From: Loki-b32 sp048941605
GTDB lineage: Archaea; Asgardarchaeota; Lokiarchaeia; Sigyniarchaeales; SOKP01
Direction of reading: 5' to 3'
Length of the DNA: 13,696 bases
NCBI GenBank assembly: GCA_048941605.1
Contig: JBHLNL010000081.1
Span: 1-13,696, forward strand
Within the stretch, counting starts at the first letter, position 1, and each line of letters begins with the position of its first letter. Positions 6,611 to 13,272 of this stretch are shown here, one piece after another. Under the pieces are notes generated by a model that was not told the origin of the DNA, made no database searches, and worked only from the letters and a program-made list of their open reading frames with translations. A program made the translations under genes and the position numbers.

Positions 6611-6670
6611 AATGAAAAAATACGAAAGAAATTTAAAAAATCTTAAAAATATAAAAAAGAGGTAATTAAA

Positions 6671-7609
6671 ATTTCTGAGAAATCCGATGCTGATAATATA
6701 TTAATAGAAGGCTTTAAAGGAGAATCACTGGAAATTGTTGATCCTGAGTTAAAAATGATAGATAAAGTGATTCAAGAGTACGCTCCTGAAATCGCATTTA
6801 TATATCATATTCGAGAAGATGAATCAGAAGAACAACAAATTAAGACAGGACGCCTTCATGAAAATCGTATCTTAGGTATTATTTTAAAATTTCTTTTAGA
6901 GGGAAAGAAAAATAGTACTACGGCAGAAGTAGAACAGGAATACAAAAAGTTTTTTAAAGAAATTGCTCGTTCTACTACTTCGACATATATGAATATGCTA
7001 AAAAAAGAATCTACGGTATGTTCAAAAAGAGATGGAAGAATAGCATATTATTCTTTTTATAAAGATCCACCAATTGGGCTCATACCATTCTGGTTTACTC
7101 GAATTTTTTGTATAGTTCCAGCTTATTTTCATAGAGCTCTCATTTTTTCATCTTTATATATTAATAGTGAAAAATATGTCCAAAAATATATTAAAGATAA
7201 TAATTATGGAGATAAAGATATTTTACTAAGAAATTTTAAATTTATTAGTGGGCTTATACTATTGAAAATCTTTAAAAATCGAAGTACTAAATGCGCGGAA
7301 TGTCAGTTTAGCAAGAGAGAAATCTATATAGAATTAGAAAATAGGATCAATACTGCAATTAAAGATAAATCTTATGAATTACCTTCTGAATTATTAGATG
7401 ACTTAGTAGAAAAATGTTCAGAAATTCCAATATTTAATGGAATAAATATTGATCAAGATTCCATTAAAGAGAATATTGCTAATGAGATAGCAAGGAGTGC
7501 TGATGTATTTAAAAAAGATTTAGAATTTCAAATTATGGTTTCATCACGAAGAAGAAATATAAGGTTGCAGCAAAAAACCGTTTTAGAAGAAAACCCTGAA
7601 ACGTTCTAA
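6671..7609 (+). CDS. Winged-helix protein with probable ATT start
   Basis: The open frame runs without ATG from before 6671 to ATG 6755. GAGGT (6659-6663) sits 7 bases before an ATT at 6671, the same sequence and spacing used by the neighbouring small genes. I therefore choose ATT 6671 (312 aa). Alternatives are CTG 6728 (AAGGAG 5 bases upstream) and ATG 6755 (284 aa, no ribosome-binding site). From the ATT, residues 64-131 form a winged-helix domain (ENRILGIILKFLLEGKKNS, a recognition helix near IARSTTSTYMNML, and a wing KRDGRIAYYSFY). A hydrophobic stretch at about 134-163 may be buried or membrane-associated. A single CxxC (Cys208/211) could bind metal with a partner. The C-terminus is basic (SSRRRNIRLQQK). 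I do not recognise the family. Its promoter carries the cassette 2 operator, so it probably belongs to that regulon as a secondary regulator. Confidence 0.72.
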   Translation: MSEKSDADNILIEGFKGESLEIVDPELKMIDKVIQEYAPEIAFIYHIREDESEEQQIKTGRLHENRILGIILKFLLEGKKNSTTAEVEQEYKKFFKEIARSTTSTYMNMLKKESTVCSKRDGRIAYYSFYKDPPIGLIPFWFTRIFCIVPAYFHRALIFSSLYINSEKYVQKYIKDNNYGDKDILLRNFKFISGLILLKIFKNRSTKCAECQFSKREIYIELENRINTAIKDKSYELPSELLDDLVEKCSEIPIFNGINIDQDSIKENIANEIARSADVFKKDLEFQIMVSSRRRNIRLQQKTVLEENPETF

Positions 7610-7652
7610 AAATGATCTAAGAAAGTCAAAATAAAATTGATATATTCAATTT

Positions 7653-8318
7653 TTAAAACATATATATAACCTTAAAAGGGACCTTTTCAAATCTGTTTTT
7701 GATTTCTTCTTTGAATTCATTTGAAATAGGTTTAAACCCATCTAAAGTATAATTACTTACAGAAAAATGATCGGGCATGACTTTTAATAAGAAATTCTTC
7801 AGGTTTTCTATGTTCTTTATGGTATCATTAATATCTCTTAAAAACATGGTATAAATCCCTAACTTCCCCTTAAAATTTTTACTGAATTCAATTATTCCAT
7901 CTAAAACTTCTAAAGAGTTTATAGATTCAGGACATTTATTAATTTTTGTAAATTGAAAATGATCAACAGTATTTAGGTTTATAGCAACGAGATCACAATT
8001 ATAAAAATCCTCCCGAATATTTTTATCTTGAAATATCCCACAATTTAAGTAAATCCCAATTTTCTGATTTGGATAAGCTCTCTTAATCATTTCGACTATT
8101 GTCTTAAAATTCGAATGATCAATGGTTTCATTTATACCTTTGAACCATATCAAATTTGGCGTGCCTCGAATTTTGACACAATCGCTAATTTCATTAAAAA
8201 CTTCTTCAATAAGATTAACTAAGTCCCTATCTTCACACCAAGAGCTAAAATCAACTGATAATAATGTACCAAAATTAAAATTAAATTCGAACGTCTTTAC
8301 AAATTTATAATCCATCAA
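7653..8318 (-). CDS. Radical-SAM-like (COG0731-type) protein lacking the Fe-S cysteines
   Basis: This encodes 221 residues from TTG 8318 (AAGGA 8 bases upstream) or 220 from ATG 8315. The body matches COG0731-type radical SAM proteins by eye. Shared features are TPNLIWFKG (53-61), IYLNCGIFQDKNIREDFYNCDLVAINL (about 89-115), KINKCPESINSLEVLDGIIEFSKNFKGKL (125-153) and MFLRDINDTIKNIENLKNFL (158-177). The N-terminal FGTLLSVDFS (17-26) corresponds to the strand before the cluster, but the expected CxxxCxxC loop is missing: the sequence goes straight to SWCEDRDLVNLIEEV. Its five cysteines (28, 47, 93, 108, 129) do not form that motif. It cannot carry out normal radical SAM chemistry and is probably a binding or regulatory TIM-barrel derivative. 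It begins 20 bases after the 991-aa gene on the same strand, so the two are probably cotranscribed. It converges with the winged-helix gene. Confidence 0.75.
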   Translation of the reverse strand: MMDYKFVKTFEFNFNFGTLLSVDFSSWCEDRDLVNLIEEVFNEISDCVKIRGTPNLIWFKGINETIDHSNFKTIVEMIKRAYPNQKIGIYLNCGIFQDKNIREDFYNCDLVAINLNTVDHFQFTKINKCPESINSLEVLDGIIEFSKNFKGKLGIYTMFLRDINDTIKNIENLKNFLLKVMPDHFSVSNYTLDGFKPISNEFKEEIKNRFEKVPFKVIYMF

Positions 8319-8338
8319 AGTTAGGTTCCTTCACAGGA

Positions 8339-11314
8339 TTATTCATTATCATTAGATCCCTCTATTAATGCTTTAGTTTTAGAAATAAGTTCCTCTAATT
8401 CACGTTGATAAGGTTCTCTATAACTAGGATGCATTTTTTCTATTAATTTCTTACCTTTTTCATAATATTCTAATGAATTTTCTAAATTTCCAAGTTTCTT
8501 GAAACAATCTCCTAATTTCAAGCAAGTTTGGTAAGCAAACCATCCAGTAGGCTCAAGATTCAATGCTTCTTTAAACTTCTCAATAGCATTCTCATAATCT
8601 TCTAAAACCATCAATACTTCACCGTACGTATCATAAGAGTTTCCATATTTAGGATTAAGATTTATTAGATATTCAGCAGTGTTAATTGCTTCCTCTTTTC
8701 TTCCTAAATAAGCTAAGATCGTAGCTTTATTATTGATAAAATCAGGATCTTGTGGATTTAATTCAATTGCTTCGTCAACAGTTCTCAATCCCTCTTCATA
8801 TTGTTTTAGAATAAAATGAAGGTACGATTTTTGCTTCAGGAGGCTTTCTTTTAAGTGGGGATGGCTTTCTAATAACTTTTTTATCAAATTCAATGCTTCC
8901 GATTCTCTCTTGGAGATTATTAATAAATAAGTTTTTCTTAGATAAAGAACATTTAATGTTGGAATCAACTCAATAGCATTATCAATATTATTAATGCTTT
9001 CATCATATTTTCCAAGCCCATTCAGAATATGTGATTTTAAGATAAGGTACATAATTTTATTATATTTAATGGACTCAAGAGAGATTGTCAGTTTTATTAA
9101 TTCAGTAAATTTGTCAATGTTTGGTTCTTTAAATGAAAATCTATAAATCAAATTATAACCAAGTACTAAAGATTTTGTAAGAAATGAAATGGGATGATCA
9201 GGATAGAGAGTTAAAGCTAGATTAGCAATTTCTAAAGATTTATCAAATTTCCCACGTGCTAAATAGGAGCATGCTATAATAAAATAAGCAATTGTATCAA
9301 TTCTAGGATTCTTATTGAAATTATCAAATTTGATTTCTTTTGTGATCAATTTCTTTGCTTCTTTGTACTTCTTGATTTCGCAATAGTATAAGCATTTCAA
9401 AAGTAAAATTTCTTCATTATGTGGATTCAAAGTAATTAATTGATCTATAACTTCTAAAGGGTCATTATAATCTTTCACCATTGCCATCCAATTTGAAATA
9501 TACACCACATATTTTATTCTTAATAAAAGCGAATTATCTGGGTATTGAGATAATGAATCGTTTATAACATTGAGTGCTTTATATCCTTTATCTATTCTAT
9601 TTAAAATTTGAGCCTTTTGGCAGATTAAAAGAACATTAGGAGCTGCCTCTAATGCTTCATCAATAATTTCTAAAGCCTTTTCATAATTATCCATCAAAAA
9701 GTAGGTTATTGATTGAAATAAATATCCTATAAAATCATTTGGATATTTCGCAATAATTTCATTAGTAGTTTTAATTGAATCGATTAAATTATTATCAGCT
9801 GTAGCTATAATATCTTTTAAAATTAACTTATTTATAGTTTCTAACTTTTTATTAATACTTTGAAATAGTTCTTTTGCTTTAGGAACTTTATTCTTAGATA
9901 AAGCACTTACAATTTTATTATAAAGATCAATTTTATTTAGATTATAAAGCTCCTGAACATCGTCTGTATTTAGAAAATCTAATTTAGATAAAGACATTAT
10001 TTCAAGGGTATTGAATATAGCGCAGTCTAATGCGTAAGAATATTCATCCTCCTCTCCTACTGTTGCCACATTTGAAGGTTCAAAAGTTTGAAACTCTTCA
10101 AAAATACTCTGCCATACGAAACCTTCTAATTTCGCTTCACTATCAACTAATTTTTTCTCAGTTTCAATCTTATATGCTAAATATCTAATATATCTTGGTA
10201 AGAAAGCTCTTAGCGAAGGTTTTAGATTCTCATTAAATAAATTTCCACAAACATCATCTAGAATTTTATCTAACAACAATCCTACATCCATTGTCGTCGT
10301 ATCATGAAATTTATTTAAATATGTAAATTTAGTTATATGTTTTTCAACAATAGCATTAAGAACTTTCTCGATTGTTTCATTCTTTTGAAAATAATAAGTT
10401 CCTCCATTTTCACCTTCTATTTTAAAAAATTTAACATCAAAGAATTCATTATCTACTATCTCTCTTATGTAATAATTTAAAGTGGTTTTATCAATCCTAT
10501 ATTTAGAAGAAAAGTCTATTGCTGAAGTGAAGTCAGGGTATTGATCAGGATGATTTATAGAAAGGAATAACAAGATTTTATTAAAATCATCCTCAATCTT
10601 CAACATTGACTCCACTTTTGAATAAGATAACTTTAAAACTTGGTCTAAATATCGAAATTTTAATTCATTATCTTCTATTTTATATTTTTGAAAGAATTTA
10701 CTAGTTTTTTCTGTGATTTCTTCAATTCTCTTGCTTTCTTGTTCTAAAATAGACTGACGATCCAAATCATAGGATTTCAATATTCTAAGATACTCTGTCT
10801 TTCCCAGAGGACTTATAACATATTCTTTATTTTCTCTTGATACCAATCCATCATCTATTAAGATATTTAGATTATTAGATAAGGAAGATTGATTTATTTG
10901 CAGTGGCTCTTGCCTAAAATCTGACCACTTGCAAGAATAATTATTATAAAGCATCCACAAAATCCAATGATCATAATTCCTCCTCTTCAATATTCCTTCT
11001 GGAGGAAATCTTAATTTACGTTGTCCTGATTTTTTGTCATATGTTAATTCACCAAAACGATCGATTCCTTCTGAAGTAATTTGATATTTCCCTTTTTCTG
11101 GTTTTTCAATATAACTCTTATTCATAAGTTTCTTTAAGTTGCCTGATAGAGTTGATTCACTTATCTCTGCTGTAAAATCAGACCACTCACAAATATCATT
11201 ATTACTCAGCATCCAAAGGATAACATATTCATAATCAGTTTTTCCCATAATTGGGTTTAATATTTCTCCAGGAGGATATAAGATGCCTTCTGATCTACTC
11301 ATAATAAATTTCAC
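8339..11314 (-). CDS. Tandem winged-helix / TPR protein (cassette 2 regulator)
   Basis: This 991-residue paralogue of the 839-aa protein has the same order of parts. Two WSDF winged-helix modules lie at about 12-90 and 102-176, with recognition helices ISESTLS and INQSSLS. A shared segment SYDLDRQSIL (181-190) leads to a third HTH-like region near 265-312 (DFSSKYRIDKTTLNYYIREI) and a helical linker. A long TPR array follows from about 455 to 985. It is about 150 residues longer than its partner, mostly through extra repeats at the front of the array. The C-terminal repeats are the most alike (DTYGEVL, EPTGWFAYQTCLKLG). The start is GTG 11314 or ATG 11302. Neither has a good ribosome-binding site, and the TATA-like box near 11336-11347 would give an almost leaderless mRNA. 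It is divergent from the 70-aa and 27-aa genes and is followed by the radical-SAM relative. Role inferred: an operator-binding regulator whose TPR region senses a peptide or protein. Confidence 0.88.
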   Translation of the reverse strand: MKFIMSRSEGILYPPGEILNPIMGKTDYEYVILWMLSNNDICEWSDFTAEISESTLSGNLKKLMNKSYIEKPEKGKYQITSEGIDRFGELTYDKKSGQRKLRFPPEGILKRRNYDHWILWMLYNNYSCKWSDFRQEPLQINQSSLSNNLNILIDDGLVSRENKEYVISPLGKTEYLRILKSYDLDRQSILEQESKRIEEITEKTSKFFQKYKIEDNELKFRYLDQVLKLSYSKVESMLKIEDDFNKILLFLSINHPDQYPDFTSAIDFSSKYRIDKTTLNYYIREIVDNEFFDVKFFKIEGENGGTYYFQKNETIEKVLNAIVEKHITKFTYLNKFHDTTTMDVGLLLDKILDDVCGNLFNENLKPSLRAFLPRYIRYLAYKIETEKKLVDSEAKLEGFVWQSIFEEFQTFEPSNVATVGEEDEYSYALDCAIFNTLEIMSLSKLDFLNTDDVQELYNLNKIDLYNKIVSALSKNKVPKAKELFQSINKKLETINKLILKDIIATADNNLIDSIKTTNEIIAKYPNDFIGYLFQSITYFLMDNYEKALEIIDEALEAAPNVLLICQKAQILNRIDKGYKALNVINDSLSQYPDNSLLLRIKYVVYISNWMAMVKDYNDPLEVIDQLITLNPHNEEILLLKCLYYCEIKKYKEAKKLITKEIKFDNFNKNPRIDTIAYFIIACSYLARGKFDKSLEIANLALTLYPDHPISFLTKSLVLGYNLIYRFSFKEPNIDKFTELIKLTISLESIKYNKIMYLILKSHILNGLGKYDESINNIDNAIELIPTLNVLYLRKTYLLIISKRESEALNLIKKLLESHPHLKESLLKQKSYLHFILKQYEEGLRTVDEAIELNPQDPDFINNKATILAYLGRKEEAINTAEYLINLNPKYGNSYDTYGEVLMVLEDYENAIEKFKEALNLEPTGWFAYQTCLKLGDCFKKLGNLENSLEYYEKGKKLIEKMHPSYREPYQRELEELISKTKALIEGSNDNE

Positions 11315-11335
11315 TACTATAAGATCTTATTTCGT

Positions 11336-11427
11336 TATATATATATTACATCAACTACTTTTTAAACTTTTCACTTCGGAATAAAGTATGAACTTCACAT
11401 GAAGTGCGAAGTGCGAATCTATATATT
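11336..11427. promoter_or_regulatory. Divergent promoter and operator array of cassette 2
   Basis: TATA-like sequences face outward at 11336-11347 (for the minus-strand 991-aa gene) and 11419-11427 (TCTATATATTG region, for the small genes). Between them lie CACTTC (11372), GAACT (11390), GAAGT (11401), GAAGT (11408) and GAATC (11415), spaced 11, 7 and 7 bases. ACTTCA-CA-TGAAGT is an inverted repeat. The 11- and 7-base spacing equals that in cassette 1, but two half-sites read GAAGT instead of GAACT. This could separate the DNA specificity of the two regulators. Confidence 0.7.
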
Positions 11428-11488
11428 GTAGTTCACCTTATTTCTTTTTAAGAAAAAATAAAAAAAAAGAAAAAAAAGTGAAAAAAGA

Positions 11489-11701
11489 ATGGTTCAAGTA
11501 TTAGAAAAAATAGAATTGGAAGAGCAGGAAGAGATTTTTGTAGTCCTTCCTGAAGAAGTTGAAGTTAAGAAAGAGATAGTAAAAGAAGAGCCTAAACAAG
11601 AATTAAAGCGCTCTAGGAAACACAAAAAGTCCATTTGTATCGATAAAGTAAAAGCTAGAATTGATACTCAAATACTCAGAAATCGTTTTGGAGTATTCTA
11701 A
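11489..11701 (+). CDS. Small protein A2 of cassette 2, unknown function
   Basis: This encodes 70 residues. The first 40 are very acidic (repeated Glu with EEIFVVLPEEVEVKKE), followed by a basic segment (KRSRKHKK) and a C-terminal part with the 14-residue motif shared with A1 (RIDTQILRNRFGVF). It has no signal peptide, membrane helix or cysteine pair and I recognise no family. The start has only a weak GTGA-like ribosome-binding site in a purine-rich leader, and ATG 11489 is the first usable one after the promoter. The 27-aa peptide gene follows after 28 bases. Position and C-terminal motif identify it as the counterpart of A1, although the rest has diverged and shares mainly its acidic, Pro/Glu-rich composition. 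It might be a peptide precursor, an anti-regulator or an adaptor for the TPR protein. Confidence 0.72.
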   Translation: MVQVLEKIELEEQEEIFVVLPEEVEVKKEIVKEEPKQELKRSRKHKKSICIDKVKARIDTQILRNRFGVF

Positions 11702-11729
11702 TAATATAATGAAATTGGAGTGAGAAAAA

Positions 11730-11813
11730 ATGAAACAACTTAAAAATAAGACGAGATTGATAATAATTTCGAACGGTGTCGAGGGTTATCACTCGAGATA
11801 TATTTCATATTAA
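11730..11813 (+). CDS. Micro-peptide B2 of cassette 2 (27 aa)
   Basis: This is a 27-codon gene with GGAG (11717-11720) 9 bases before the ATG. The peptide begins MKQLKNKTR (basic), continues with LIIISNG and ends VEGYHSRYISY. It aligns to the 25-aa B1 peptide over the last 17 residues with the pattern III, N, [IV]-x-G-Y, [FY]-I-x-Y. It is slightly richer in GC than its surroundings, and GTCGAG/CTCGAG gives a weak internal hairpin. A T7 tract follows the stop after four bases, as in cassette 1. Two independent copies with conserved residues, similar length and the same position make translation likely. A signalling or regulatory peptide is the favoured guess. Confidence 0.7.
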   Translation: MKQLKNKTRLIIISNGVEGYHSRYISY

Positions 11814-11817
11814 AACA

Positions 11818-11824
11818 TTTTTTT
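11818..11824 (+). terminator. T-tract after micro-peptide B2
   Basis: A T7 run lies four bases after the B2 stop and is followed by CA, as in cassette 1 (T8 then CA). It is a likely archaeal terminator for the A2-B2 transcript, although partial readthrough into the zinc-ribbon gene is possible. Confidence 0.5.
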
Positions 11825-11890
11825 CACATTTAACCAAAAACCGATCAATAGATAAGAGAAACATGAAAACAACCAAATGGAGAATATGAT

Positions 11891-11989
11891 ATGAAGAAGA
11901 GAATAAGAATAAATTGTATGAAATGCGGAAAAGAAATAAAACTAAATTTTATAGACTCAAGAGCCGTTTGTAAGACTTGTGGTAGGTAG
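11891..11989 (+). CDS. Mini zinc ribbon (32 aa)
   Basis: This encodes 32 residues with two CxxC knuckles: Cys9/12 (CMKCG) and Cys27/30 (CKTCG), 14 residues apart. That is the minimal layout of a treble-clef or zinc-ribbon fold. Outside the knuckles it is basic (MKKRIRI). GGAG (11879-11882) lies 8 bases before the ATG. It stands in the same relative place as the 69-aa zinc ribbon of cassette 1, but ahead of the 3' hairpin block rather than behind it. The short length and strong cysteine pattern support a real gene. It may bind nucleic acid or a partner protein, and no precise role is visible. Confidence 0.65.
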   Translation: MKKRIRINCMKCGKEIKLNFIDSRAVCKTCGR

Positions 11990-12049
11990 GTTCTTGAAGT
12001 TTTAATTTTTTTATTTTTTTTTATTTATGGTAATAAAATAATGCTAACT

Positions 12050-12100
12050 TCTTTTCCTTTCCAAATTAGAGGGGCGAGAGTTTCTCTCCCCCTTTAATTT
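12050..12100 (+). terminator. Conserved 3' block with hairpin terminator, cassette 2
   Basis: TCTTTTCCTTTCCA (12050-12063) differs from the cassette 1 block at one of 14 positions. ATTAGA (12065-12070) and a stem follow: GGGG, bulged C, GAGAG (12071-12080) paired with CTCTC-CCCC (12084-12092) around a TTT loop. TTTAATTTTT comes straight after, so here the hairpin looks like a terminator. The T-rich stretch 12001-12024 lies upstream, mirroring cassette 1. No gene is visible between 11990 and 12282 apart from this block and one copy of the dispersed repeat. Confidence 0.6.
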
Positions 12101-12174
12101 TTATATTAACTTTATCTGTAGTGAGATTATTTTATATTTACTCTAATAAAAATTTCTTATCTCTAATCGATCGT

Positions 12175-12212
12175 AAAGGTAAATTTAGTGTTTGATTTCA
12201 ATGAAAATTTCA
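12175..12212. repeat. Dispersed repeat, copy 1
   Basis: The stretch beginning AAAGGTAAATTTAG and running through TTTGATTTCAATGAAAATT closely matches 13226-13262, with about five differences over about 37 bases, nearly all T/C. This copy is about 70 bases upstream of the SDR start. Neither copy is convincingly coding. Confidence 0.55.
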
Positions 12213-12282
12213 CATTTTTCAATTTTTTAGATAGTCTTATTAATAAACGAGTTAATATCAAAAGATGAAGGTGTAGAATTTA

Positions 12283-13161
12283 ATGGAAGATTTTAAAGAT
12301 AAGGTTGCAGTCATCACTGGAGCAGCTAGTGGTATTGGCCTTGGTATTGCAAAAAAGGCCGTTATGGAAGGGATGAAAGTTGTTATTGCCGATATTGAAG
12401 AAGAGGCATTAGCTTCAGCAGAAAACATATTAAGAAAAATGGGAGATCACATAGTAGCAGTGCATACTGATGTGTCAAAAGCAGAAGATATAGAAAAGTT
12501 AGCACAGAAAACAATTGACAGTTATGGAGAAGTCCATCTGTTATTTAATAATGCAGGAGTCGCATTATTAAATAGACTCACTTGGGAACATTCATTATCT
12601 GATTGGGAATGGATAATGGGCGTTAACTTGTGGGGTGTTATACATGGAATTCGAATATTTGTACCAATTATGCTAAAACAAGATAATGAATGCTATATCA
12701 TCAATACATCCTCTTTAGCAGGTTTAATAATTACACCTTTTCAATGTGTTTATAATGTGACAAAACATGGGATAGTAGCACTTTCTGAGACTTTATCTTA
12801 TGAATTGAAGGAATTACATTCTAAAATTAGAGTATCTGTATTGTGTCCCGGAGGGGTACTTGCAAATATTGTGGAGAGTGAAAGAAATCGCCCTATAGAA
12901 TTAAGAAATCATGAATCTGAGCTGGATTTTTGGGCTCGAAAAAAGGAAATACTTTCAGTTTATCCTGAATTTGAATCAAAGATCGCTCGGATTCGTGAAG
13001 TTTTTAGTCCATCAATTATTTCACCTGAAAAAGCAGGTGATATCGTATTCGAGGCAATCAAAAATAACAAATTTTACATTCTAACTCATACAGATCCTTT
13101 TTGGAAGAATATGATAAAAGAAAGAATGAATGGAATATTCCATGCTTTCAACAAAAGATGA
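12283..13161 (+). CDS. Short-chain dehydrogenase/reductase
   Basis: This 292-residue classical SDR is probably a cytosolic NAD(P)-dependent alcohol dehydrogenase or ketoreductase. The nucleotide-binding TGAASGIG lies at 12-19. An Asp at 37, at the end of the second strand (VVIAD), favours NAD over NADP. NNAG is at 89-92. The catalytic set is Asn115, Ser143/144, Tyr157 and Lys161 (YNVTK), followed by CPGG (188-191). The C-terminal 60-70 residues are longer than the minimal SDR core and contain a charged helix (LDFWARKKEILSVYPEFESKIARI), probably a substrate lid. The substrate cannot be told. The start is ATG 12283 with a weak GGTGT ribosome-binding site. It stands alone on the plus strand and converges with the hydrolase gene. 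A related 37-base sequence lies on both sides of it. Confidence 0.93.
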   Translation: MEDFKDKVAVITGAASGIGLGIAKKAVMEGMKVVIADIEEEALASAENILRKMGDHIVAVHTDVSKAEDIEKLAQKTIDSYGEVHLLFNNAGVALLNRLTWEHSLSDWEWIMGVNLWGVIHGIRIFVPIMLKQDNECYIINTSSLAGLIITPFQCVYNVTKHGIVALSETLSYELKELHSKIRVSVLCPGGVLANIVESERNRPIELRNHESELDFWARKKEILSVYPEFESKIARIREVFSPSIISPEKAGDIVFEAIKNNKFYILTHTDPFWKNMIKERMNGIFHAFNKR

Positions 13162-13225
13162 TAATTAAGATCATTCTTGAAATGAGAAGTTATCCTTATT
13201 ATTTGTTATGTCCCACTAGAAATGG

Positions 13226-13262
13226 AAAGGTAAATTCAGAGTCTGATTTCAACGAAAATTCC
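13226..13262. repeat. Dispersed repeat, copy 2
   Basis: Starts AAAGGTAAATTCAG and continues through TCTGATTTCAACGAAAATT, matching copy 1 at 12175 in the same orientation. It lies between the convergent SDR and hydrolase stop codons, about 65 bases after the SDR stop. Confidence 0.55.
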
Positions 13263-13272
13263 ATTGAATAAT

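Noticed and set aside
7653..8318. Active radical SAM maturase for the micro-peptides (a RiPP pathway)
   Set aside because: The CxxxCxxC cluster motif is absent, so the expected chemistry is not possible. No other modifying enzyme was recognised beside either peptide set.
11863..11889. An 8-codon ORF just before the mini zinc ribbon
   Set aside because: It is too short and has no ribosome-binding site or counterpart in cassette 1.
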